Source of the DNA: JANOQP01 sp044227705
Lineage (GTDB): Bacteria > Bacteroidota > Bacteroidia > Chitinophagales > Saprospiraceae
Reading direction: 5' to 3'
NCBI GenBank assembly: GCA_044227705.1
Contig: JBGAWE010000156.1
Span: 1-10,792 of the forward strand
DNA length: 10,792 bases
Part shown: positions 1 to 5,900 of the stretch, piece after piece
Position numbering within the stretch: position 1 is the first letter of the stretch
Layout: each line of letters starts with the position of its first letter
Program-made: the position numbers and the translations under genes
Notes under the pieces: generated by a model
What the model saw: only the letters and a program-made list of their open reading frames with translations
Databases searched by the model: none
Told to the model about the DNA's origin: nothing

Positions 1-1529
1 GGGCCGTGCTTCATCTCGGCGGCCGGGTAGCCCTCGGCGTGGATGTAGCTGATTTCCTTCAGTTTCAAAGCCCCTTCGAGCGCGACGGGGAAGTTGACAC
101 CCCGCCCGAGGTAGAGCGCGTTCGTCGCATCCTTGAATTCCCCGGCGATGTACTCGATTTTCGAGTTGAGCTTCAAGACCTTTTCCACTTTTTGGGGGAT
201 GAGGTCAAGTTCGTCAATCAAAGTCTGGTATTGTGTGCGGCTCAAATGCCCCCGCTCGTGGCCGAGCTGGATGGCCATCAGGGTGATCAAGGTGACCTGT
301 CCGGTGAACGCCTTCGTAGAGGCGACCCCGATTTCCGGCCCGACGTGGATGTACGACCCGTGGTGCGTCAGCCGCGCAATCGACGAGCCGACGACGTTGA
401 CGATCCCATAGAGAAGCGCCCCCCGCTCCTTCGCCATCTCGAGCGCGGCGAACGTGTCGGCCGTCTCGCCCGACTGGCTGATGCCGATGACCACGTCGCG
501 GTCACCGATGACGGGGTTGCGGTAGCGGAACTCGCTGGCGTACTCGACCTCGACCGGAATCCGCGCCAGCTCCTCGATCAGGTATTCGCCGATGAGGCCT
601 GCGTGCCACGAGGTGCCGCAGCCGACGATGATCATCCGCTTGGCCTTGAGCATCCGCTTTTTGTACTCCTCCATGCCGCCGAGCTTGACCCAGCTTTCCT
701 CGACGTTGAGCCGCCCGCGCATGCACTCGTAAATCGAGACCGGTTGCTCGTGGATTTCTTTGAGCATGAACGAGTCGTAGCCGCCCTTTTCGAGCTGGCT
801 GATTTCCATCTCGATTTTGTGGATGGCGGGCGTCATGTCCTCGTTCGAGAGGGTCTTGATGCTCAAGTTTCCTTCCAACGTCAAGGTCGCCACTTCGCCG
901 TCGTTGAGGTAGACCACGTTTTTCGTGTGCTCGACGAGGGGCGTCGCGTCGGAACCTATGAGCAGCTCCCCCTCGCCCACCCCGATGACGAGCGGGCTGG
1001 ACATCCGGGCGGCGACCAGCTTGCGCGGGTCTTTTTTGTCCATCACGACGATGGCGTAAGCCCCGTGAACTTGGGTCAAAGCCTGCCGCACGGCCTCCTC
1101 GATGGGCAAATCGCCCGCTTTTTGCACCTCTTCAACCAAATGCGCCAACACCTCCGTGTCCGTCTCCGATTTGAACTCGTGGCCGAGCTTCGAGAGGGCG
1201 GCCTTGATGGGCGCGTAGTTTTCGATGATGCCGTTGTGGATGAGGGTGATCAGCCCGTCGCCCGAGGTGTGCGGGTGGGCGTTGAGGTCGTCGGGCTTGC
1301 CGTGCGTCGCCCATCGTGTGTGGCCCATGCCGATGGTGCCGACGGTCGATTTGCCCTCGGCGGCGGCGAGGAGGTCGGCGACCTTCCCCTTCTTTTTGAG
1401 GATGTTGAGCGAGCCGTTCATCAGCGCGACGCCCGCACTGTCGTAGCCCCGGTACTCGAGGCGCTGGAGGCCCTTGATGAGGATGGGCCAGGCTTGTTTT
1501 TGGCCGATGTAGCCGACGATTCCACACAT
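1..1529 (-). CDS. glmS: Glutamine-fructose-6-phosphate aminotransferase (isomerizing), C-terminus cut by the left edge
   Basis: Makes glucosamine-6-phosphate from fructose-6-phosphate and glutamine in the cytosol, the entry step to UDP-GlcNAc, peptidoglycan and lipid A. The ATG at 1527-1529 gives MCGIVGYIG, so Cys2 becomes the N-terminal nucleophile of the Ntn-type glutaminase domain after Met removal. The glutaminase motifs EYRGYDSAG, GHTRWATHG and HNGIIENY follow. The first SIS domain has GCGTSWHAG near residue 300 and SQSGET at 351-356; the interdomain stretch FMLKEIHEQP is intact. The second SIS domain is present up to YPAAEMKHGP, where the window ends. About 509 codons are visible; the family is usually about 610, so roughly 100 C-terminal residues, including the end of the sugar-binding region, lie outside. 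It starts 38 bp after the DUF4270 stop on the same strand, so it is probably the last of three co-transcribed genes. No glmS ribozyme-like leader fits in that gap. Identification is firm. Confidence 0.98.
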   Translation of the reverse strand, partial: MCGIVGYIGQKQAWPILIKGLQRLEYRGYDSAGVALMNGSLNILKKKGKVADLLAAAEGKSTVGTIGMGHTRWATHGKPDDLNAHPHTSGDGLITLIHNGIIENYAPIKAALSKLGHEFKSETDTEVLAHLVEEVQKAGDLPIEEAVRQALTQVHGAYAIVVMDKKDPRKLVAARMSSPLVIGVGEGELLIGSDATPLVEHTKNVVYLNDGEVATLTLEGNLSIKTLSNEDMTPAIHKIEMEISQLEKGGYDSFMLKEIHEQPVSIYECMRGRLNVEESWVKLGGMEEYKKRMLKAKRMIIVGCGTSWHAGLIGEYLIEELARIPVEVEYASEFRYRNPVIGDRDVVIGISQSGETADTFAALEMAKERGALLYGIVNVVGSSIARLTHHGSYIHVGPEIGVASTKAFTGQVTLITLMAIQLGHERGHLSRTQYQTLIDELDLIPQKVEKVLKLNSKIEYIAGEFKDATNALYLGRGVNFPVALEGALKLKEISYIHAEGYPAAEMKHG

Positions 1530-1567
1530 GGGATTGGGAGGTTTTTAGTTAGAAAATCTGGTTGAAC

Positions 1568-2914
1568 TCAAATCTTGCTGTACTTCAAATTGACTTTGGC
1601 CCGAAGCGGCAAGCTCTTGTCCGTCCCAACAAAGATGCCCCGCGACACCACCTGTCCCTGCGGGAAAAGGTTGAGGTAGATGACCGGCGGCTCTTTCCCC
1701 GAGACGATGTCCTGCAAATGGTCGGACAGGTTTAGGAAGTATTTGTGGACGCCGTCCCGTGTCTTATTGCTGCCGCCGAAACGGGAAAAATCCCCCGCCA
1801 AAGCCGAGCCGGCCGCATCGAAAACATCGGGTGTGAAATAATAGGCCGAGTCGGCGTCCGAGTAATAGGACAGGAGCAACTGGCCTGGCGTGGTGAACAA
1901 AGCGTTGTCCCCCGGCAACGAAGGTTCCAAAACGGTCAGCTCCAGCTCCGCCTGGTTGACGGTCACCTGATGGAGATTGGCGAGTGTCGGCAGCTCGATT
2001 TTCATCTTCAAACCGGCGAGGCCCTGCACGAAGAGGTTGTCTTTAATCTCCTTGTTGATGGAGCTTTCGACGGCCGAACCGGCATAGTCGTGCTTGACGG
2101 CCGTCCATTTGTTCGCCGTCAGGAAGAACTGCCGGGTGCGCACCCGCGTCGCCGTGCCCGAGTCGCGGTAGAAAATCGACAGGCGGCTGAACGCCGAACG
2201 GTTGAGGTTGAACGACATCATGCAGCCCGTCGGCGTGGTCGCGCGGAACTGAAGGCCGCGCATCTTCTCCGAAAATGCCTTCGTCGTGGCGAGGTCGGCC
2301 GAGTCGAGGTCGAGCAGCAGTTGCCCGAAAGCGGCGTCGATGGGGATGCGCAAAAAGGCCCCGAACGTGTCGATTTGCGTCGTCACCCCGCTCGTGTCGT
2401 ACAGCTTGTGCTTCGTGTTCGGAGTCGGGAAAAAGGTGACGGCTCCGAGCGGTGACCCGAGCACGGCAGCAGTGGCCGTCGAGTGATAGTTCGAGTCCGG
2501 CTTGATGACGTCCTCCGTCCGATAGACCTCGACGGTCTGCGAGGCCGTCGTGTCTCCGTAAAAGCGCGACGGGTCGTAGGCCAGATAGATGAACGCGGAG
2601 TCGCATACCGCGTCCTTCGCGAACTGGTAGCCGAGCACGCCTGGCCAGAAATTGGTGTTGATGACCGCCTCCGTCTTCCCGAAAACCGGGTCGACGAAGA
2701 TGCCGAGCAGGTGGTTCGGCGCGAGGGATGTGTTGACGGAGTCCTCTTCGAGGAGCGTTGCCCGGAGGGTCAGGGTGTCGGTGTAGGTCAGGCCGCTTTG
2801 GTCGTCGAACAGCTCTTTGCCGAACGGGTCGCGCTTTGTGCAAAAGGTCAGTGCGACTGCCAGCAAGCCGAGCGCGATCACCAGCCGGGATTCTTGTTTT
2901 TTGAAAAAGGACAT
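1568..2914 (-). CDS. DUF4270 family putative outer-membrane lipoprotein
   Basis: Function unknown. With the ATG at 2912-2914 the protein has 448 residues and begins with a lipoprotein-like signal: basic MSFFKK, a hydrophobic stretch at about residues 11-24, and Cys25 in LTFC. Phe at the -1 position departs from the usual Gly/Ala/Ser, so lipidation is likely but not certain. The segment after the Cys (RDPFGKELFDDQ) resembles the typical DUF4270 start, where a DP.xIG-type motif follows the lipid Cys. The rest looks like a beta-rich secreted domain with many Thr, Ser and Asp residues and no catalytic motif I recognise. An upstream in-frame ATG at 2954-2956 would add 14 residues, but these are translated from an inverted repeat and would spoil the signal peptide, so I reject it. 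It sits between a GT5-domain gene and glmS, an arrangement I recall from many Bacteroidota, which hints at a link to envelope sugar metabolism. Family assignment rests on remembered sequence style and synteny. Confidence 0.85.
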   Translation of the reverse strand: MSFFKKQESRLVIALGLLAVALTFCTKRDPFGKELFDDQSGLTYTDTLTLRATLLEEDSVNTSLAPNHLLGIFVDPVFGKTEAVINTNFWPGVLGYQFAKDAVCDSAFIYLAYDPSRFYGDTTASQTVEVYRTEDVIKPDSNYHSTATAAVLGSPLGAVTFFPTPNTKHKLYDTSGVTTQIDTFGAFLRIPIDAAFGQLLLDLDSADLATTKAFSEKMRGLQFRATTPTGCMMSFNLNRSAFSRLSIFYRDSGTATRVRTRQFFLTANKWTAVKHDYAGSAVESSINKEIKDNLFVQGLAGLKMKIELPTLANLHQVTVNQAELELTVLEPSLPGDNALFTTPGQLLLSYYSDADSAYYFTPDVFDAAGSALAGDFSRFGGSNKTRDGVHKYFLNLSDHLQDIVSGKEPPVIYLNLFPQGQVVSRGIFVGTDKSLPLRAKVNLKYSKI

Positions 2915-2929
2915 GGTTTTCAGAAAAAA

Positions 2930-2988
2930 ACCGCAGAGGACACGGTAGAGACGCAAGTTTTTGCTTCTCTACATCGCGCCTCTGCGGT
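2930..2988. repeat. Long imperfect inverted repeat (hairpin) between the GT5 gene and DUF4270 gene
   Basis: The arms are about 29 bp and nearly touch: the left arm starts ACCGCAGAGG at 2930 and the right arm ends CCTCTGCGGT at 2988, with further pairing through TAGAGA/TCTCTA and GCAA/TTGC around a T-rich centre near 2958. A few mismatches lie near the middle of each arm. It occupies the only gap of the three-gene minus-strand unit that is longer than 40 bp. Sequences of the CCGCAGAGG type recur between genes in many environmental bacteria as far as I recall. It has no long T run directly after the stem on either strand, so it is not a classical terminator. It could be an interspersed mobile repeat, an mRNA processing or stabilising hairpin, or an attenuator. 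Confidence 0.85.
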
Positions 2989-3017
2989 CGATAAAAATTA
3001 GCCGCCGAAAAAGCCGC

Positions 3018-3845
3018 TCACCGCTCCACTTCCTCCGCCTGGAGGCTGTGATAGAAGTCGAGGTAGGCGGGCAGAAACTCGCCCTCGTTTTGCAGGGGCA
3101 GCACCGGCTTGTCGGCCAGCGCGGGCGACAGCCACTCAACGGAGGTGTCGACGCTTTCGCTGCCGATGATGATGGCATCGGAGAACTGGCAGGCGGCGCG
3201 GTTGACGTTGATGCCCTCACCGTCGCGGAACGCGTCAAGCTCGCGCTTGTCGAGGTTGTTGATGTTGGCCTTCTCCATGAAGCGCGCCGTCCCGTTCTGG
3301 TCGAAGGGCGGCTCGCCGTAGATGCTGTAGATGATTTTCGAGTTGGCGAACAAAGGCTCCGTCTTGTAGACCGTACGCAGGTAGAACGGGATGAGGCTCG
3401 TCATCCAGCCGTGGACGTGGATGAAGTCCGGCGGCCAGCCGAATTTCTTCACCGTCTCGATGATTCCCTTGCAGAAGAAAATCATGCGGTCGGGGTTGTC
3501 GTCGAACGGCTGGCCGTCGGCGTCCTCGAACACGCTTTTCCTTTTGAAGAAGTCGTCGTTGTCGAGAAAGTAGACCTGAAGCCGCGAGTTGGGCATGGAG
3601 GCCACCTTGATGATGAGGGGATAGTCGTCGTCGTCCACGATGATGTTCATGCCCGAAAGGCGGACGACCTCGTGCAGGCGGTGCCTGCGTTCGTTGATGG
3701 TTCCGTAGCGCGGCATCAGGAGGCGGATTTCAAGCCCCTGGTCGAACATGTACTTCGGCATCTGGTAGACCAGCCCTGCTATCTCCGAGAGGGCGGTGTA
3801 CGGTTCCATCTCCTGCGTGACAATGAGCAAGCGTTTTTTGTCCAT
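3018..3845 (-). CDS. GT5-type glycogen/starch synthase N-terminal-domain protein (single domain)
   Basis: A 275-residue cytosolic protein resembling only the N-terminal half of bacterial glycogen synthase (glycosyltransferase family 5). Visible matches are LLIVTQEMEPY at the first strand, the RLLMPRYG turn, IHVHGWMTSLIPFYL (counterpart of the GlgA VHAHDWH loop) and INVNRAACQFSDAI. Full GlgA has about 480 residues with a second Rossmann domain that carries much of the ADP-glucose site; that domain is absent here and the stop at 3018-3020 is followed by non-coding repeat DNA. The KTGGL loop of GlgA, whose Lys contacts ADP-glucose, is replaced by SEIAGL (residues 20-25), so canonical synthase activity is doubtful. 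Databases usually call such proteins glycogen synthase; I would keep the name cautious. It is first in the unit that continues to the DUF4270 gene and glmS. An 18-nt near-palindrome at 3857-3874 lies in its leader. The start MDKKRLLIV at 3843-3845 is unambiguous. Confidence 0.85.
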   Translation of the reverse strand: MDKKRLLIVTQEMEPYTALSEIAGLVYQMPKYMFDQGLEIRLLMPRYGTINERRHRLHEVVRLSGMNIIVDDDDYPLIIKVASMPNSRLQVYFLDNDDFFKRKSVFEDADGQPFDDNPDRMIFFCKGIIETVKKFGWPPDFIHVHGWMTSLIPFYLRTVYKTEPLFANSKIIYSIYGEPPFDQNGTARFMEKANINNLDKRELDAFRDGEGINVNRAACQFSDAIIIGSESVDTSVEWLSPALADKPVLPLQNEGEFLPAYLDFYHSLQAEEVER

Positions 3846-3885
3846 CTTCTCTTCTCTTGTTTTTAAAAGAACAACAAATCGGGGG

Positions 3886-3893
3886 CAAAAGTA
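3886..3893 (-). promoter_or_regulatory. Bacteroidota-type -7 box upstream of the GT5 gene
   Basis: On the minus strand this reads TACTTTTG, a full match to the Bacteroidota -7 consensus TAnnTTTG, and it is followed by C as is common. It lies about 40 bp before the ATG, giving a short AT-rich leader. I find no good TTTG or TTG -33 element at the expected 19-21 bp upstream, so the assignment rests on the -7 box and position alone. It would drive the GT5, DUF4270 and glmS unit. Confidence 0.5.
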
Positions 3894-4040
3894 CGGCCGC
3901 AGAAAGGGGTTTTGCGCCGGTTTTCCTTTAAAAAATGCTTGTTTTCGATAAATAAAGAAGGGTTTTGGGCATGTTTTTTCTTTTCCGCCGACGGGTTTTT
4001 ACGGGAAATTTTTTAAGGGAAAGTCCGTTCGCACGCCTCG

Positions 4041-4081
4041 CCCGGCAGTCGCCGGGGCCATCGCGGCCGAATGTTTTTTTT
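4041..4081. other. Tandem GC-rich hairpins followed by a T run
   Basis: CCCGGC (4041-4046) pairs perfectly with GCCGGG (4051-4056) around the loop AGTC, and GGCC-ATCGC-GGCC follows at about 4055-4067. Eight T residues come after the spacer GAATG. The gap between stem and T run makes it a poor terminator; a structured leader, a small-RNA end or chance in GC-rich DNA are all possible. Confidence 0.3.
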
Positions 4082-4134
4082 CCACAAAATGAGCCGGATG
4101 GAGCCGCGCGGCAATCGCAGGCGGGCGGGCATGG

Positions 4135-4142
4135 TAGGTTTG
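4135..4142 (+). promoter_or_regulatory. Possible -7 box for the peroxiredoxin-clpS pair
   Basis: TAGGTTTG matches the Bacteroidota -7 consensus TAnnTTTG and is followed by C. It lies 86 bp before the peroxiredoxin ATG. No clear -33 TTTG is present upstream, so this is a tentative call from one short motif. Confidence 0.35.
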
Positions 4143-4228
4143 CCGCTCGAACCTTTCGGACAGGCTCGCGTAAAAACGGCCTCCCGAAAAGCCTCCAATC
4201 AAAAATCCCGCTAATCGCAAATCGCACA

Positions 4229-4696
4229 ATGCCCATCCAAGTCGGCGAAAAAGCCCCCTCCTTCACCCTCGTCGCCAGCGACAAGTCGAAAGTCTCCCTG
4301 TCCGATTTCAAGGGCCGGAACGTCGTCCTCCTCTTCTTCCCCCTCGCCTTCACGAGCACCTGTACGAAAGAGCTTTGCTCGACCCGCGACGGCCTCGACG
4401 TCTACGAGAACTCGAACGCGCAGGTCCTCGCCATCTCCGTCGACTCGCCCTACGCCCTCGCCCGCTACAAGGAGATGCACGGCCTCAACTTCCCGCTCCT
4501 CTCCGATTTCAACAAGGTGGCCAGCAAGCGGTTCGACACGATTTATACCGAGTTCGTCCTCGGCATGAAAGGCGTTTCAAAAAGGTCGGCGTTCGTCATC
4601 GACGGAAAAGGCATCGTCCGCTACGCCGAGGTGCTCGACAACGCGGGCGACCTGCCCAATTTCGAGGCCATTCAGAAGGTGCTGGCCGGGCTGTGA
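4229..4696 (+). CDS. Peroxiredoxin of the AhpC/TSA superfamily (BCP/AhpE-like)
   Basis: A 155-residue cytosolic thiol peroxidase expected to reduce hydrogen peroxide and organic hydroperoxides. The N-terminus MPIQVGEKAPSFTL is typical of the thioredoxin-fold family. The active-site loop reads PLAFTSTC, placing the peroxidatic Cys at 45 with Thr42 three residues before it; Arg119 in the SKRSAFVID strand is the likely partner arginine. A second Cys at 50 gives the C-x4-C spacing seen in E. coli BCP/PrxQ, so an intramolecular disulfide recycled by thioredoxin is plausible, although the loop wording also resembles one-Cys AhpE. I therefore give no gene symbol. The ATG at 4229 gives a family-sized protein; longer in-frame readings upstream are Arg-rich and not conserved in style. 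The stop is 47 bp before the clpS ATG, or overlaps an alternative GTG start of clpS, so the two are probably co-transcribed. Confidence 0.93.
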   Translation: MPIQVGEKAPSFTLVASDKSKVSLSDFKGRNVVLLFFPLAFTSTCTKELCSTRDGLDVYENSNAQVLAISVDSPYALARYKEMHGLNFPLLSDFNKVASKRFDTIYTEFVLGMKGVSKRSAFVIDGKGIVRYAEVLDNAGDLPNFEAIQKVLAGL

Positions 4697-4743
4697 ATTT
4701 CCCGGATTTTTGGAAATTTGCCCTGCACAAACCGCTGCACGCC

Positions 4744-5046
4744 ATGCCCCGACCTTTTTGGGAAGAAGAAAGCGACGTCCTCGTCGACGAAGAAATCGGC
4801 TCCGGCAACCCCGCCGAGCTGATTGTCCACAACGACGACCACAACACCTTCGAGTGGGTCATCGAGTCGTTCATGAAGGTGCTGCGCCACTCCTCCGAGC
4901 AGGCCGAGCAGCTCTCCTACATCATACACTACAAGGGAAAAGCGACCGTCATGACGGCCGCCTTCAGCGTCCTGCGCCCTTTCAAGGACGCGCTCGTCGA
5001 CCGGGGCCTCGCCGCCGTTATCGAGGGCGAGGACAACGGCGACTGA
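4744..5046 (+). CDS. clpS: ATP-dependent Clp protease adaptor ClpS
   Basis: ClpS delivers N-degron proteins, and regulates substrate choice, at the ClpAP-type protease in the cytosol. The 100-residue protein has an acidic flexible N-terminus followed by the ClpS fold. Key residues are visible: NDD at 30-32 and His62 in IIHYKGKA, corresponding to E. coli Asn34, Asp35 and His66, which bind the substrate amino group. The gate position that is Met40 in E. coli is Phe36 here (NDDHNTFEWVI), which I believe is common in Bacteroidota. The conserved end LRPFKDALVDRGLAAVIE is intact. The ATG at 4744 gives a normal length; a GTG at 4693-4695 in the same frame would overlap the peroxiredoxin stop as GTGA and add 17 residues, so translational coupling from that start cannot be excluded. 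No clpA neighbour is present. Its stop codon is only 4 bp from the stop of the convergent acyltransferase gene. Confidence 0.95.
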   Translation: MPRPFWEEESDVLVDEEIGSGNPAELIVHNDDHNTFEWVIESFMKVLRHSSEQAEQLSYIIHYKGKATVMTAAFSVLRPFKDALVDRGLAAVIEGEDNGD

Positions 5047-5050
5047 TCGG

Positions 5051-5884
5051 TCAAACTCCCTCGCCGAGCCTGTAGACCTCCTCCTTCAGCCACGCCGCCC
5101 ATTCCGCCGTCGACTTCTCCTTTGTGAAAAACCCCGGCTCGACAGCCTTGCCGAATTTGATCTCGACGGCCTTCCCCCGCTGCTTGTAGAGTTCGTCGAC
5201 GAGGAAGAACATCTCGATGTTCGCCTTCACCCCCAGCTTTTTGCGCCAGTTGGCGAGGTTGTAGAAGAAGTCGGAGTTCTGCCCGCCGATGAATGCCGGG
5301 ACGATGGGCTTCTGGTATTGGACGGCCTTCGCCAGAAAACTCTTCTGCCATTCGAGGTCGCGTATCGAGCCGTCCGGCCCGCGCCGCGAGACCAGCCCGG
5401 CCGGGAAGAACAGCACGCAGTTTTCAGAATTGAACACCGAGTCCATCAGCCGCAGCCCCTCGCGCGGGTTCGCGCCGTGCTTGTTGACGCCGACGAAATA
5501 ATCGCCGAAACCTCGGAGGTGGAGCAGGATGTCGTTGACGAAAAACCGGATGTCCTGCCGCCGCTCGCCCACCGCGTCCATCAGGGCTACGCCGTCGCGG
5601 CCGCCGAGCGGGTGGTTGGCGGCGATGATGCAGCCGCCCGTCGGCGGGATGTTTTCGAGGCCGGTCGCGCGGCTCGTCGCGCCCATCTCCCGCATGACGG
5701 CGTGGACGAAATCGAGGTTCCGAAGGTGGCCGTTCACCGCCATGAAGCGGTTGATGTCGTCCTCGTGGACGGTCTTGCGAATCCAGTCGAGGGCGGGCGA
5801 CGGCAGCCACTTGGCCAGCGTCGGGTTCTTCTCGGCGAAGACTTTTTGGAGGTCGATGAATTTTTCTGTTGCCACGAGTTGCAC
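5051..5884 (-). CDS. PlsC-like lysophospholipid / glycerol acyltransferase family protein
   Basis: Probably transfers an acyl chain to a lysolipid at the cytoplasmic membrane. Read from GTG at 5882-5884 it has 277 residues. Block 1 is AANHPLGGRDG with His91 and Asp97, an H-x5-D spacing instead of the classical H-x4-D, which I associate with the COG3176 (hemolysin-like) branch. Block 3 is FFPAGLVSRR at 159-168, and IVPAFIGGQNSDFFYNLA (194-211) matches the next conserved stretch of that branch. Substrate is unknown: 1-acyl-glycerol-3-phosphate, or an amino-acid lipid as for OlsA/GlsA-type enzymes, are both possible. No ATG occurs before Met48, which is inside the conserved region, so translation must start at GTG 5882-5884 or GTG 5873-5875 (the latter giving 274 residues); both lie inside an interspersed repeat. 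The frame is closed upstream by the rfaE2 stop, so it is third in the operon. Confidence 0.85.
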   Translation of the reverse strand: MQLVATEKFIDLQKVFAEKNPTLAKWLPSPALDWIRKTVHEDDINRFMAVNGHLRNLDFVHAVMREMGATSRATGLENIPPTGGCIIAANHPLGGRDGVALMDAVGERRQDIRFFVNDILLHLRGFGDYFVGVNKHGANPREGLRLMDSVFNSENCVLFFPAGLVSRRGPDGSIRDLEWQKSFLAKAVQYQKPIVPAFIGGQNSDFFYNLANWRKKLGVKANIEMFFLVDELYKQRGKAVEIKFGKAVEPGFFTKEKSTAEWAAWLKEEVYRLGEGV

Positions 5885-5900
5885 AAATTTTCACGAATTG
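5871..5900. repeat. Single arm of the CACGAATT-type interspersed repeat, at a gene junction
   Basis: This 30-nt stretch begins GCCACGAG and ends TTTTCACGAATTG. It matches the left arm of the repeat at 8708-8737 at 25 of 30 positions by eye. Read on the minus strand it supplies the last codons and TGA stop of rfaE2 (5891-5893) and, after 6 bp, both candidate GTG starts of the acyltransferase gene. No inverted partner arm is visible nearby, so it is a half element or a decayed copy. Confidence 0.75.

Larger units (their letters stand above)
3846..4228. other. Divergent intergenic region without a convincing gene
   Basis: This 383-bp stretch separates the GT5 gene (minus) from the peroxiredoxin gene (plus). 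Its left half is AT-rich with several T and A runs; its right half is GC-rich. Open frames cross it on both strands but they either overlap the peroxiredoxin gene antisense or extend its 5' end with Arg/Ser-rich sequence lacking domain resemblance, so I call none. It contains probable promoters for both flanking genes and two small GC-rich hairpins at 4041-4068 followed by a T run at about 4074-4081. Confidence 0.6.

Noticed and set aside
6..1565. 519-codon open frame on the plus strand antisense to glmS
   Set aside because: It mirrors glmS codons in high-GC DNA, is rich in Asp/Val/Arg/His and has no domain resemblance; glmS on the minus strand has every family motif.
1530..1567. Possible glmS ribozyme upstream of glmS
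   Set aside because: The gap to the DUF4270 stop is only 38 bp, far too short, and this ribozyme class is typical of Gram-positive bacteria.
2915..2956. 14-codon upstream extension of the DUF4270 lipoprotein
   Set aside because: It is translated from the hairpin repeat and would move the signal peptide away from the N-terminus.
3965..4228. 88-codon in-frame extension at the N-terminus of the peroxiredoxin
   Set aside because: Arg/Ser-rich, crosses the hairpin region and the likely promoter, and the family-typical start is MPIQVGEKAP at 4229.
3928..4359. 143-codon minus-strand open frame in the divergent region
   Set aside because: It overlaps the peroxiredoxin gene antisense, is basic and low-complexity, and shows no recognisable domain.
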